A stretch of 64,000 bases of DNA from Ureibacillus yapensis (GCF_003515775.1 NZ_QWEI01000013.1:24714-88713), one strand, 5' to 3'; positions 1-9,080 are shown, counted from the stretch's first letter. Notes: a model not told the origin generated them from the letters alone. Program-made: numbers and translations.

Positions 1-1
1 A

Positions 2-1510
2 TGCAATGATTCCTATATTAACAACGATGGCCAAGAAATCGGCGACCCTACAGAAGTCGCATTGATTCAATTCGCTAACAAAAATAATAAAGATTATGAG
101 GAAATTCGTAAAACGTATTTACGTGAAGCGGAGCTGCCATTTGATTCCGACCGGAAATTGATGTCTACTGTCCATACAATCAATAACAAGCGGATGATGT
201 TAACAAAAGGCGGCCCAGATGTTATGTTCGGCCGCGCTGATTATGTTTTGATTGACGGAAAAGAAGAGCCGCTAACAGAAGAAAGATTGGCGCAATTTGT
301 GAAAGCAAATGAAGATTTCTCGAATCAAGCTTTACGCGTTTTGGCATACGGCTATCGAAAATTACCTCAAGATCAAACAACAATTGATGAAAATGATGAA
401 AATCATCTTGTATTAGTCGGTCTGACTGCTATGATTGATCCTCCTCGTGAAGAAGTCTATGATGCTATTAAAGATGCAAAAAGTGCCGGGATTAAGACTG
501 TCATGATTACCGGTGACCATAAGACGACCGCTCAAGCCATTGGACGCGATATCGGTATAATTGAGGACGGGGACTATGCTCTATCTGGGCAAGAATTAGA
601 TGCCATGACAGATGATGAGCTGGATGAAAAGCTGGAACATATTTCTGTTTATGCCCGAGTTTCACCGGAGAATAAGATTCGCATTGTCCGTGCATGGCAA
701 AGAAAAGATAAAACTACGGCGATGACTGGTGATGGTGTAAATGATGCACCGGCATTAAAGCAAGCAGATATTGGTGTTGCGATGGGAAGCGGAACGGATG
801 TTTCCAAAGATGCCGCAGCGATGATTTTAACAGATGATAATTTCGCATCCATCGTGAAGGCTGTAGGTGTGGGCAGAACTGTCTATGATAATATTAAAAA
901 GGCAATAGGTTATTTGTTTGCAGGTAATTTAGGTGCAATCATTGCGATTCTTTATGCAGTGCTATTTAGTTTGCCAAATCCTTTCACCGCGATCCAGTTG
1001 CTATTTATCAACCTGGTAAATGACTCAATCCCTGCCATAGCACTGGGTACGGAAAAACAGGAACCAAATGTGATGAAGCGGAAACCGCGTGACCCCAATG
1101 AAGGACTTTTTGCTGGTGGTACCTTACAAGCTATTGTCGTTCGTGGTGCGTTGATTGGTATTGCCGTCATCATTTCTTTTTATATCGGTTTGGAACATTC
1201 AAATGAAATGGGAGTAGCGATGGCCTTTACGACTTTAATTTTATCAAGAACCCTGCAAACATTTGCTGCACGCTCCAATACACAAACAGCTATAGGTGCT
1301 GGCTTCTTCAGCAATAAGCAGGTAATCATCGCCGTATTATTAGGTTTTGTGTTTTACGGATTTACCGTATTGCCATTTACGCGAGAGATCTTTGGCATTC
1401 CTGCCGAATTTGGTTTTGGTGATTTCTTGGTTGCAGGTGGACTTGCACTAGCAGCAGTAATATTAATGGAGATCATTAAAATCATTCTTAAAGCATTGGA
1501 CTCTGAATAA
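2..1510 (+). CDS. Calcium-transporting P-type ATPase, C-terminal part (5' end outside window)
   Basis: The reading frame is open from the first bases, so the gene starts before the window. What remains is the end of the nucleotide-binding domain (KGGPDVMF), the P-domain hinge (TGDGVNDAPALKQAD) and membrane segments M5-M10. The missing start would hold the DKTGT phosphorylation site and M1-M4. The family pumps Ca2+ out of the cell using ATP. M6 has NLVND (about 1010-1024), matching the Asn and Asp Ca2+ ligands of SERCA. M5 has Ala where SERCA has Glu771 (around 935), and M8 has Arg where SERCA has Glu908 (around 1245). This combination is known from Listeria LMCA1, a one-Ca2+ pump. The ion specificity is inferred. 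The gene is followed by a hairpin terminator at 1561. Confidence 0.9.
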   Translation, partial: CNDSYINNDGQEIGDPTEVALIQFANKNNKDYEEIRKTYLREAELPFDSDRKLMSTVHTINNKRMMLTKGGPDVMFGRADYVLIDGKEEPLTEERLAQFVKANEDFSNQALRVLAYGYRKLPQDQTTIDENDENHLVLVGLTAMIDPPREEVYDAIKDAKSAGIKTVMITGDHKTTAQAIGRDIGIIEDGDYALSGQELDAMTDDELDEKLEHISVYARVSPENKIRIVRAWQRKDKTTAMTGDGVNDAPALKQADIGVAMGSGTDVSKDAAAMILTDDNFASIVKAVGVGRTVYDNIKKAIGYLFAGNLGAIIAILYAVLFSLPNPFTAIQLLFINLVNDSIPAIALGTEKQEPNVMKRKPRDPNEGLFAGGTLQAIVVRGALIGIAVIISFYIGLEHSNEMGVAMAFTTLILSRTLQTFAARSNTQTAIGAGFFSNKQVIIAVLLGFVFYGFTVLPFTREIFGIPAEFGFGDFLVAGGLALAAVILMEIIKIILKALDSE

Positions 1511-1560
1511 TATATATAATGAAGGACTAGCAATAGGCTAACATAGTGGAATATCATGGA

Positions 1561-1608
1561 GGGAGGCTTCTCATTAGTTGTGCAAACTTTTGGGAAGCTT
1601 CTTTTTCC
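1561..1608 (+). terminator. Rho-independent terminator, member A of a covarying hairpin family
   Basis: An outer stem GAGGCTTCTC/GGGAAGCTTC and an inner AGTT/AACT stem are followed by TTTTT. It ends the Ca2+-ATPase transcript. The same two-stem plan with compensated bases recurs at 3060, 5341 and 6282. Confidence 0.8.
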
Positions 1609-1765
1609 ATTTCTTTTTGTTATGGCGGAGATAGACATTTTGATGATTTAATGAAGATTCCACGTGGATGTAGTGGCTTAGGCTTAGCAGAAATGCCACA
1701 AGGATGTGACGGTTTTAGTCCGATTTTCCGTTGCTTCGCTTCCAAACATTGATATAAAGGCATTA
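1609..1765. other. Intergenic block without a convincing gene
   Basis: Both strands were read and no ribosome binding site or credible protein was found. A short open frame crosses terminator A and is therefore unlikely to be translated. There is a weak hairpin, GTGGC (1673-1677) with GCCAC (1695-1699). The block is less AT-rich than other spacers here and looks like a former insert or a dispersed repeat, but no second copy is in the window. Confidence 0.4.
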
Positions 1766-1799
1766 AAGGTCACGGGATAAATTCTCGTGACCTCTTTTT
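1766..1799. terminator. Hairpin terminator between convergent genes
   Basis: AGGTCACG (1767-1774) pairs with CGTGACCT (1786-1793) and is followed by TTTTT on the + strand. The complementary strand has AAAGG flanks and a weaker U-run. It may also serve the minus-strand gene ending at 1877. Confidence 0.65.
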
Positions 1800-1876
1800 A
1801 ATCTGCAAATTGTCGGGATTTGTAGATATTGTATTCTAAATATGCACGTGAGATTCAAATCATTCAGGAAGAAAAC

Positions 1877-2731
1877 CTATTGAAGCATTAACGCGCCATT
1901 AGGTTCCGGCAACTCATCTTTCATAATTTGATTCATTTTGCAAAAATGTTCAAAAAAGTTATGTGCCAGTTCTTGTTCCTCTGTATCCTTCTTCAAAGAA
2001 ACGATATCACGTAAAATTTGAGCCATCCAGACATTATCAAAATAACGGGATTTCCCTGTATTCCAAGTCATTTTGCCAGGAGTTTTTTCATTTAAATAAT
2101 ATTTCCAGAAAAGCATCTTATCCGATTCCTGTTCTGTAAGCTGCAGTCGGTATTCTGGATGGGCAGGAATATATCCATCTTCACAAAACTTACCGATAAA
2201 ACCTTCGTTTACCATATAAGCACCCAAGATCCGTCTGTCTTTTTCAGGCATACCGGAATCCCTTGCTGTTAAAAGGCAAACACTATTTTGGTATAAACGG
2301 GAAGGCTTGTTTGGCTTTCCTTTGTTATTGCCGCTCTTTATTAACCCAGTAAAGACCTTCCATTCTGTAAAAGCCATACCCTGTTCTTCGGCGTCACACC
2401 AAAAAACCATTTGTGATTCAGGATGAAGTTTATGATTTTTCATAAGTTTTTCATGTTCTAAGCGAAGTTGCTGTTCTTTACGGTGTCGTTCCTTCTCTTC
2501 TTCCTTCTCCTGTTCGATCTTCTCACGTTCCAATTCCTTCTGCTGTATCACCTTCTCAAGTGAATTGGCAGCACTTTGGTCGTGCAGCTTTAGATGTTTT
2601 TCAAATGCATCGGGAAAAACAAACTTTTTATTTTCCGTAGCGAAATGTATTTCTATGAAAGACTCATTATGTTTAACAACACTGCCCTTGCCAAAACGCT
2701 TATGTGTTACTTCTTTATCAATTAGATTCAT
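1877..2731 (-). CDS. Uncharacterised protein: small N-terminal beta domain, coiled coil, unknown C-terminal domain
   Basis: I do not recognise a function. The 284 residues fall into three parts. Residues 1-50 contain a KEVTHKRFGKGSV motif followed by IEIHFA and KKFVFPDAF; this looks like the small barrel found at the front of several Bacillales proteins, often in nucleic-acid-linked contexts. Residues about 55-100 are a highly charged Glu/Lys/Arg coiled coil. Residues about 105-284 form a globular, Trp-rich region that I cannot place. There is no signal peptide or membrane segment, so it should be cytoplasmic. The start has a good site (GGAGGAG, complement of 2741-2747). It is a single gene, convergent with the ATPase and divergent from the RNA candidate at 2936. 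Confidence 0.8.
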   Translation of the reverse strand: MNLIDKEVTHKRFGKGSVVKHNESFIEIHFATENKKFVFPDAFEKHLKLHDQSAANSLEKVIQQKELEREKIEQEKEEEKERHRKEQQLRLEHEKLMKNHKLHPESQMVFWCDAEEQGMAFTEWKVFTGLIKSGNNKGKPNKPSRLYQNSVCLLTARDSGMPEKDRRILGAYMVNEGFIGKFCEDGYIPAHPEYRLQLTEQESDKMLFWKYYLNEKTPGKMTWNTGKSRYFDNVWMAQILRDIVSLKKDTEEQELAHNFFEHFCKMNQIMKDELPEPNGALMLQ

Positions 2732-2935
2732 TATGTTTTCTCCTCCTTATAATCCTCAAACTTGGTGAATTCAGACTGCTGTTTTCACCATCTTTCTTGT
2801 TGGTTCTATGGGTAAGAAAATAAAAAAACGCATTCCTCTTCTATCTGCAAAAAATACATAAGAATTTGAAATACGATTTAAAAAGTTATTGTAAAAATAT
2901 TGTAACATATTTTCAGAAAAATCGCAAATTCTTTA

Positions 2936-3102
2936 TTGACAACCCACATTATGGTGGTGTAGAATTAAAATTTTTTATTTCCTCAGATTTTTTGTCCACA
3001 TGTTAGAGTAATTGCATAGGCGGCAAGAACAACAGGAATTGGCCAATCTTTGCTTATATAGAGGCTTCTCATAGTTAGAAAACTTGGGAAGCCTCTTTTT
3101 TA
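2936..3102 (+). ncRNA. Candidate orphan small RNA: promoter, about 130-nt transcript and terminator, no ORF
   Basis: TTGACA (2936-2941) and TAGAAT (2960-2965) are 18 bases apart, so a transcript should start near 2972. It would end at the strong terminator at 3060-3102. No reading frame of more than a few codons with a ribosome binding site lies between. The 14-base sequence at 2944-2957, inside the promoter spacer, is an imperfect inverted repeat (CCAC/GTGG) and could be an operator. I do not recognise the RNA as a known family. It could also be the remnant of a lost gene. Confidence 0.4.
3060..3102 (+). terminator. Rho-independent terminator, member B of the hairpin family
   Basis: AGAGGCTTCTC pairs with GGGAAGCCTCT around an inner AGTT/AACT stem with a 4-base loop, followed by six Ts. 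It lies 140 bases before the chemoreceptor gene rather than after a known gene, which supports a separate upstream transcript. Confidence 0.75.
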
Positions 3103-3242
3103 TCCTTTTTTCCTACTAGGAAGACATTATTAGGTGCTATTTGTTATTGCTGTAAAACTTTTATAGAAAATAGCGTTAAGGAAATCATGCAGAAAGCCGA
3201 TAAAAAATAGGGCTTAGTATATAGATAGGAAGGAATAAAGAT

Positions 3243-5315
3243 ATGGTAAAAAAAGGTGATAAAATGAAGTCAAACTTGTTTTCTTTGATAAGAAAAAGTA
3301 TTTCCACAAAAGTTGCTTTTGCTCTTTTTATAGCTATCATTGTTGTATTTTCAATTACCGGGTTTCTAATTAACTCTTATACGAAATCTTTATTAGTTGA
3401 AAGTGTAGAAGAAAATGTATCGACAAAGAGTGACGCGATTGCTGATCAAGTTAACAGTATGTTTGCAAATAAAGCAACAATTGTAAGGCAAATTGCAACA
3501 AACCAGGAAATTCTAAAATACTTGAATACAGCTGATTCAAGGGATGAAGCAACGGCAAATTCCTATTATATCGGGGTTTCAGAAGCTCTTGACGAAATTG
3601 TGAAAACAGACGAATCTGTTGCAATGGCCTGGGTTGCCAGCAATAAATCCAACTTTCTGGTTGGAAGCAATAACGTTGTATCGGATCCAAGCTTCGATAT
3701 AAAAAGCAGACCTTGGTATGAACCAGCCTTAAATGAAGATGACGTATATTTTACTGAGCCCTATATGGATGAAGTATTTGGAAAAATAATTTTAAGTGCC
3801 ATGAAACCAATTAAAGAGGATGGCAATACGATTGGCATCGTTGCAATCGATATATTTTTAGATGAACTGCCTGAATTGATGCAATCTTATAAAATGGGTG
3901 AAAACGGATACTCATTCCTGCTTTCCAACGATGGAACCATACTTTATCATCCAAACAGTGAGTTAATACTGGAACAAAAACTGCAATCGCTTTCTGGTGA
4001 AATAGGAAATGTGGGTCAGAAAATGGTTGAGGGTGAAAAGGGGCTTGAATTAGCGAAAGTAAATGATGGCTTAGAATATATCGGGTATTCACAAGTTCCA
4101 ACAACTAATTGGTCAGTCGGAACATCTATCACACAAAAAGAAGCATTAAGCAGTCTTAATACTTTTACCTACATGATGAGTACATATTTTGCGATTGCCT
4201 GTCTTATTCTTATTGTCTTGGTATTCTTCATGTTAAAACATATGTTGAGAGAAATTCCACAAGTTACAAACATAATGGAGCAATTAGCTTTAGGTGATCT
4301 AAGCCAAAGAGAATTGCAATCAAACTCTAAAGATGAAATAGGGCAATTGGTAACCTCTGCAAACCAATTGAAAAAGAACTTGCGAGATATTGTAAGTCAA
4401 ATCAATAGAGTTTCCAAAACTGTAAGCAGTCAAAGTGAAGAATTGACTCAATCCGCAAATGAAGTAAAGATTGGTTCGGAACAAGTAGCTTCTACTATTC
4501 AGGAATTAGCAGCTGGTTCTGAAACTCAGGCCAATAGCGCGAGTGATTTGTCATCAGGCATGAATAATTTTGCAGAAAAGGTTCAAGAAGCAAATGAAAA
4601 TGGCAACCGTATTGAAACAAATTCAAAAGACATTTTAAACATGACGCAAGATGGGTCAGAGTTAATGAAAAATTCAATACTTCAAATGGGGAAAATTGAT
4701 GAAATTGTTCGGGATTCCGTCAATAAAATTCAAGGGCTGGATAAGCAATCACAGGAAATTTCCAAATTGGTAACCGTGATCAAGGACGTTGCCGATCAAA
4801 CCAATCTTCTAGCTTTAAATGCTGCAATCGAAGCGGCAAGGGCTGGAGAACATGGAAAAGGTTTCGCAGTAGTAGCAGATGAGGTAAAAAAACTTGCTGA
4901 ACAAGTATCTGATTCTGTAACAAATATAACTGATATAGTAGGCAACATTCAAAAAGAATCGGGTCTTGTATCGGAATCGTTGCAAGGTGGATATAAGGAA
5001 GTGGAACAAGGAAAAGCACAGATTGAATCAACTGGCGAAACGTTCCATAGCATTAGTGAAGCTGTAACGGAAATGGTTAATAGTATTACAAGTATTGCTG
5101 AGAACTTAGATGAAATTGCGGCAAATGCACAGGAGATGAATGGAGCAATTCAAGAAATTGCTTCTGTTTCCGAAGAATCAGCCGCTGGTGTTGAACAAAC
5201 ATCTGCATCTTCTCAAGAAATAAGCAGCATTATGGAAGAAGTAGCCGGGAAATCGGTTCATCTAGCAAATTTAGCAGAAGAACTAAATGGATTAGTAAGA
5301 CATTTTAAGCTATAG
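3243..5315 (+). CDS. Methyl-accepting chemotaxis protein with dCache sensor domain
   Basis: A transmembrane chemoreceptor of 690 residues. It has TM1 at about 23-46, an extracellular Cache-type ligand domain at about 50-300 (with the typical [10 protein letters not shown] stretch), TM2 at about 308-332, a HAMP domain to about 385, and a long cytoplasmic signalling coiled coil. The coil tip carries the conserved [20 protein letters not shown] motif, which contacts CheA and CheW. The ligand cannot be told from sequence; Cache domains of this kind often bind amino acids or organic acids. A start at 3264 (MKSNLF), preceded by AAAGGTG, is equally plausible. The gene is monocistronic, with its own terminator at 5341. 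A second chemoreceptor is at 28356. Confidence 0.93.
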   Translation: MVKKGDKMKSNLFSLIRKSISTKVAFALFIAIIVVFSITGFLINSYTKSLLVESVEENVSTKSDAIADQVNSMFANKATIVRQIATNQEILKYLNTADSRDEATANSYYIGVSEALDEIVKTDESVAMAWVASNKSNFLVGSNNVVSDPSFDIKSRPWYEPALNEDDVYFTEPYMDEVFGKIILSAMKPIKEDGNTIGIVAIDIFLDELPELMQSYKMGENGYSFLLSNDGTILYHPNSELILEQKLQSLSGEIGNVGQKMVEGEKGLELAKVNDGLEYIGYSQVPTTNWSVGTSITQKEALSSLNTFTYMMSTYFAIACLILIVLVFFMLKHMLREIPQVTNIMEQLALGDLSQRELQSNSKDEIGQLVTSANQLKKNLRDIVSQINRVSKTVSSQSEELTQSANEVKIGSEQVASTIQELAAGSETQANSASDLSSGMNNFAEKVQEANENGNRIETNSKDILNMTQDGSELMKNSILQMGKIDEIVRDSVNKIQGLDKQSQEISKLVTVIKDVADQTNLLALNAAIEAARAGEHGKGFAVVADEVKKLAEQVSDSVTNITDIVGNIQKESGLVSESLQGGYKEVEQGKAQIESTGETFHSISEAVTEMVNSITSIAENLDEIAANAQEMNGAIQEIASVSEESAAGVEQTSASSQEISSIMEEVAGKSVHLANLAEELNGLVRHFKL

Positions 5316-5340
5316 ATAACCAGGTTCACTAGAAACAAAA

Positions 5341-5389
5341 AGAAGACTTCTCAATTAGTTTACTCAAACTTTTGGGAAGTCTTTTTTTT
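5341..5389 (+). terminator. Rho-independent terminator, member C of the hairpin family
   Basis: AGAAGACTTCTC pairs with GGGAAGTCTTT, with an inner AGTT/AACT stem and eight Ts. Compared with member A the outer stem has changed on both sides (GGC/GCT to GAC/GTC), keeping the pairing. Confidence 0.8.
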
Positions 5390-5433
5390 GTGCAGTTTAT
5401 AATTTTTCTATAGAAGAAATGATTTGGATAGGC

Positions 5434-5460
5434 GTTTTCTGTGAAATAAAAGATAGGAAT
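5434..5460 (+). promoter_or_regulatory. Weak candidate sigma-B promoter for ctc
   Basis: GTTTTC (5434-5439) and AGGAAT (5455-5460) are 15 bases apart. Each matches the sigma-B consensus (GTTTAA, GGGTAT) at four of six positions. B. subtilis ctc is a classic sigma-B gene, which is the main reason to mention it. Confidence 0.3.
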
Positions 5461-5546
5461 AGATATACTTGAGGAGGAAGGCTATTTTAATGGTCTTTCG
5501 ACATTTTCTATAAAAATGTACATAGAATCAGAAAGGTGGAAGTAAA

Positions 5547-6134
5547 ATGAATACGCTAGTAGCTGAAGAAAGAAAAGATCTGAACAGGTCAGCGTTGAAA
5601 AAATTGAGGAAAAGTGGGGAAATTCCAGCAGTTGTTTATGGAAGTGATATTGATACAAAATCTATTTCAATTAAAAACGCAGACTTTTTAAAAGTGATGA
5701 AAGGCGTTGGCAGAAACGGGATTATCTCTTTAAACCTTGATGGGGAAGCAAAAGATGTAATGTTAAGAGATTACCAAAATACCAGTATAACGAAGGACAT
5801 CCTTCATGTAGATTTTCTTCAAGTTGATCAGCACACTGAAATCGATGCAAAAGTGAGTGTGGTTCTAAAGGGAACATCGAATGGCGAAAAAGTTGGGGGC
5901 GTTGCCAAACAAACTCTTCACGAATTGGATGTAACAGCAAAAGCAAGTGATCTCCCGGATTATATTGAAATTGATATCACTGATTTCGAAATCGGCCATT
6001 CTGTACGAGTAGCAGATATTAAGCAAGAGTATAGCAACTGCACCTTTAAGCATGATGATGATGAAGCTATAGTAATCATTGACTATGTGAAAGTCGTAGA
6101 GGAAGAAGAGGATACTACTGAAGTTGAAGCTTAA
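5547..6134 (+). CDS. rplY: 50S ribosomal protein L25 / general stress protein Ctc
   Basis: A 195-residue L25 of the long TL5/Ctc type. The N-terminal domain (residues 1-92, with RKSGEIPAVVYG and LHVDFLQV) binds 5S rRNA. The C-terminal beta domain (about 93-185) is followed by an acidic tail (EEEEDTTEVEA). It is a large-subunit component, and in Bacillus it is induced by stress through sigma-B. The start has AGAAAGGTGG 5-8 bases upstream. Unlike many Bacillales it is not next to spoVC/pth or prs here: the neighbours are a chemoreceptor and an FAD monooxygenase, and it appears to be transcribed alone. Confidence 0.95.
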   Translation: MNTLVAEERKDLNRSALKKLRKSGEIPAVVYGSDIDTKSISIKNADFLKVMKGVGRNGIISLNLDGEAKDVMLRDYQNTSITKDILHVDFLQVDQHTEIDAKVSVVLKGTSNGEKVGGVAKQTLHELDVTAKASDLPDYIEIDITDFEIGHSVRVADIKQEYSNCTFKHDDDEAIVIIDYVKVVEEEEDTTEVEA

Positions 6135-6281
6135 ATTGTCGCCGATGATGTAGGAGTCAAACCTGCGACGTTTAGCTATCTAAGCTCTAAATATTTCAGA
6201 TATGTATTCTCTTTTACCGTAAAAATTATAAAAAAACCGCAAAACTATGTCAATAAAAATATTTACAAAGTTTTGATTTAA

Positions 6282-6327
6282 AGAAGGTCTCTCATCAGTT
6301 CACCGAACTGGCGAGAGACTTTTTTTA
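6282..6327 (+). terminator. Rho-independent terminator, member D of the hairpin family
   Basis: AGAAGGTCTCTC pairs with GCGAGAGACTTT; the inner stem is CAGTT/AACTG and seven Ts follow. It terminates rplY. This is the most diverged member, but it keeps the inner AGTT/AACT stem. Confidence 0.8.
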
Positions 6328-6679
6328 ATCTTTTGGTCAACGAACAAATATTCAGTGCCGTTAATTAGGATGAATGCAAGAGATGGTATATCAAAATAAT
6401 GATAACGTGAACTATTTTATAAAAGGAACTTATATATGATTTGCCTAAAAAGGCAGTAAAAAAGCGATTTATACGTTTTCTGAATATATAGAATATTAAA
6501 ATTATATAATTGATTTTTCAAAATTTATTATATAGAATTCCATTTAAGAACTCCTTAGGGAAAAAGACATAGCTTAGACCATGATAAAGGGATTCCAGGT
6601 TTGTCATGAGAGGGGAAATTGGGAGCTAGGTCAACCTTGCTGCCTCTAAGATTGGAAAAATAAAAAAGACAAAGGGGAT
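6328..6679. other. AT-rich spacer before the FAD monooxygenase
   Basis: No open frame with a ribosome binding site is visible on either strand. The first 220 bases are very AT-rich. The last 100 bases (about 6560-6660) are of more balanced composition and may be the monooxygenase leader, but I could not pick a clear promoter or riboswitch. Confidence 0.4.
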
Positions 6680-7786
6680 ATGTCGATGAAATCAAATTCT
6701 AAATTAAGAGTTGCTGTGATTGGTGGGGGAATTGGGGGTGCGGCTACGGCAGTCGCATTGAAAAGCATTGGTATTCGTGCAGATCTTTATGAGCAAGCTT
6801 CAGAGATTAAAGAAGTTGGGGCAGGTGTTGGGATGCGTCCTCCTACGGTCAACTACTTTAAAAAATGGGGAATTTACGGCGAAATTGAAAGGAAGAGTTC
6901 GAGAAGCGACTATATGGAAGTAGTTGCGGCGAATGGCGATGTTTTAGTGAGGGAGAGATGGCCGCTTTTGACGGACAATCCGGAAGAAAAGTGGGCGCGA
7001 TTAGTGCATCGGGCAGACTTGATCGAGATATTTTTGAACCAGTTGCCAACCGACTCCATCCATTTAGGCCACAGGTTGGATAAAATCATTGACCACGGAA
7101 ATTATGCTGAAGTACATTTTGAGAATGGCCGCTCGATTGAGGCTGATTTAGTGATTGGGGCAGATGGCATTCGATCGGAGGTTCGCTCCCAGTTATTCAG
7201 CGATACAAAACCAATTTATTCAGGCACCCATGCTTACCGGGCGGTGGTCACTAATAAAGAAGCGTTTGAACTGGTGCCGGATAATACATTGAAAGTTTAC
7301 GTAGATGGCCGTGCGCAAATTTATGTTTTGCCGCTGCACCATCGAAACCAGGTTTCCTTCGATGTGACCATTCAATCACCGGATGCATCTTGGAGGCCGG
7401 TGGTGAGCCCTGAAGAAATCGTAAAACTCGTGGATAATTTTGTAGACGGAATCCAAAAGACAGCTCTAACGGTAGAAGAGTATACATGCCGATCGGTTTA
7501 CGATATTGATTCAATCGATCGATGGCATTCCAATTGTGTGGCCCTGCTTGGAGACGCGGCACACGCGATGCAGCATCATACAGGACAGGGTGCAAACAGC
7601 GCAATACAAGATGCCGGGGTATTGGCAGAATGCTTGCAAGAGGCTGATTCCATCCCTGAAGCCCTGCAATTATATCAATCCCGGAGAAAACCGGTAACCG
7701 ATAAATTCCAAGAATTATCGCGACAAGCACCAACACAGCAAACTGAAACCGCATTCATAGAAAAAAGCCACTTCGAAAAAGCATAG
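6680..7786 (+). CDS. FAD-dependent monooxygenase of the salicylate/3-hydroxybenzoate hydroxylase type
   Basis: A 368-residue single-component flavoprotein hydroxylase. It shows the FAD-binding GGGIGGAATA motif at about residues 12-21, the DG motif (GADGIRSEVR, about 160-169) that contacts FAD and NAD(P)H, and the GD motif (GDAAHAMQHHTGQGANSAIQ, about 290-309) that binds the FAD ribityl chain. The family adds one oxygen atom to an aromatic ring. The substrate cannot be read from the sequence, and no other aromatic-degradation gene is nearby. AAAGGGG precedes the ATG at 6680; a second in-frame ATG follows at 6686. It is monocistronic, with a terminator at 7795. Confidence 0.88.
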   Translation: MSMKSNSKLRVAVIGGGIGGAATAVALKSIGIRADLYEQASEIKEVGAGVGMRPPTVNYFKKWGIYGEIERKSSRSDYMEVVAANGDVLVRERWPLLTDNPEEKWARLVHRADLIEIFLNQLPTDSIHLGHRLDKIIDHGNYAEVHFENGRSIEADLVIGADGIRSEVRSQLFSDTKPIYSGTHAYRAVVTNKEAFELVPDNTLKVYVDGRAQIYVLPLHHRNQVSFDVTIQSPDASWRPVVSPEEIVKLVDNFVDGIQKTALTVEEYTCRSVYDIDSIDRWHSNCVALLGDAAHAMQHHTGQGANSAIQDAGVLAECLQEADSIPEALQLYQSRRKPVTDKFQELSRQAPTQQTETAFIEKSHFEKA

Positions 7787-7794
7787 GGTAAACC

Positions 7795-7842
7795 ATTGAC
7801 CAGGGAAACATCTTTTACAGTGTTTCTCCGGTCAATTTTTCG
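7795..7842 (+). terminator. Rho-independent terminator
   Basis: ATTGACCaGG and AAACA on the left pair with TGTTT and CCGGTCAAT on the right, followed by TTTT. It ends the monooxygenase transcript. Confidence 0.75.
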
Positions 7843-7926
7843 TTAAGAGTACGAAAGAGTATATATACATCCAATCCTTATTTATGGTAATATTTGTATC
7901 TATTTATCTATTATAAGGGGTGCAGT

Positions 7927-9006
7927 ATGGGGAGTAAGTCAAATGAACGGCAGTACGATTTGGACTGGATACGGGTGATTGCCATCTTGGGTGTATTTCT
8001 ATATCACAGTTCCATGTTTTTCAATCCATTTCCCTGGCATGTAAAAAATAATATCATCGAGTCCAGTTGGATATTGGTTTTTTCACTATTTGTTGGTATA
8101 TGGATTATGCCCATTTTTTTTGCCATTTCCGGGATGAATACCATTCATTCGTTAAGGAAACGCAGCTCTTTGCAGTTTATTAAGGAACGATTGAAGAGGT
8201 TGGGACTCCCTCTTTTATTCGGCATTTTTATCTTATCTCCTCCACAAGTGTATATCGAAAGAGTGACGAACCTGGGATTTTCGGGTTCCTTTCTGGAATT
8301 TATCCCATATTACTTTGATGGGCTGTATTTGGATATAGGAGGAAAAGGGAATTTTGCATTTTCGGGATTGCATCTTTGGTATTTGCTGGTCTTGCTTGTT
8401 TTTTCATTCATTTCATTGCCGCTTTTCAAACGGATTCCTGTCAGCGACAAGTTGAATAAAGTTCATTTCATTCTGTTGCCGTTGGTTTTATTTTTAACGG
8501 GGATTCTTCATATCATGTCTTTAGGCGGTTGGGATTTAGTATTTTATTTCATGACCTTTCTATATGGCTATTATTTTTTCTCCGCTTCCAATTTTAGATC
8601 AACATTGAGGTCCATCTATAAGATCACGATTCTGGTTGCTGTCATTGCAACCATTATCTATATAGCGGGTTTTCCTCACCCTGACTTCATGCCGGAGTAT
8701 TTGTTTTACGGGATAAAAGTTTTGGCTTGTTGGGGTTGGCTATTGATTATTTTTTATTTGGCAGACCGATATTTGGCCTTTGCGAATGATTTTCTGAACT
8801 ATACAAGTGAAGCGTCCATGCCATTTTATGTTCTTCATCAGCCAATTATTGTTTTTGTTGGTTATACGATTCGTGACTTTTCTTGGTCAATCCCACTGAA
8901 ATTGATATTTCTGGTGACGGTATCTTTTGTTATCATTATGTCTTTATATCATTTTTTGATTCGAAAGATTAGTATTTTACGCATATTATTTGGATTAAAA
9001 GGTTGA
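7927..9006 (+). CDS. Acyltransferase family 3 membrane protein (OpgC/MdoC-like)
   Basis: About 359 residues with roughly ten hydrophobic segments. The first one carries the family's Arg-His pair (DWIRVIAILGVFLYHSS), and FFAISGMNT follows near residue 75. Family 3 acyltransferases move acyl groups, usually acetyl or succinyl, from the cytoplasm onto extracellular glycans or other surface molecules; the acceptor here is unknown. The best start is the ATG at 7927 with AAGGGG 7 bases upstream. A TTG 33 bases earlier is in frame but lacks a ribosome binding site. It is a single gene with a terminator at 9052. Confidence 0.85.
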   Translation: MGSKSNERQYDLDWIRVIAILGVFLYHSSMFFNPFPWHVKNNIIESSWILVFSLFVGIWIMPIFFAISGMNTIHSLRKRSSLQFIKERLKRLGLPLLFGIFILSPPQVYIERVTNLGFSGSFLEFIPYYFDGLYLDIGGKGNFAFSGLHLWYLLVLLVFSFISLPLFKRIPVSDKLNKVHFILLPLVLFLTGILHIMSLGGWDLVFYFMTFLYGYYFFSASNFRSTLRSIYKITILVAVIATIIYIAGFPHPDFMPEYLFYGIKVLACWGWLLIIFYLADRYLAFANDFLNYTSEASMPFYVLHQPIIVFVGYTIRDFSWSIPLKLIFLVTVSFVIIMSLYHFLIRKISILRILFGLKG

Positions 9007-9051
9007 GTGTTTGATGGGGAAAGATAATCGAATATAGCATTTTCTTTTAAA

Positions 9052-9080
9052 GCGATTGCCAACATGGGGCAATCGTTTTT
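9052..9080 (+). terminator. Rho-independent terminator
   Basis: GCGATTGCC pairs with GGGCAATCG (one mismatch at the loop end) and is followed by TTTTT. Confidence 0.8.

Noticed and set aside
1546..1752. 68-codon open frame on the + strand after the ATPase
   Set aside because: It runs through a strong terminator, has no ribosome binding site at a proper distance and reads as low-quality Cys/Phe-rich protein.
7251..7754. 167-codon minus-strand frame inside the FAD monooxygenase
   Set aside because: It is fully antisense to a gene with intact FAD motifs, and has no ribosome binding site or family resemblance.
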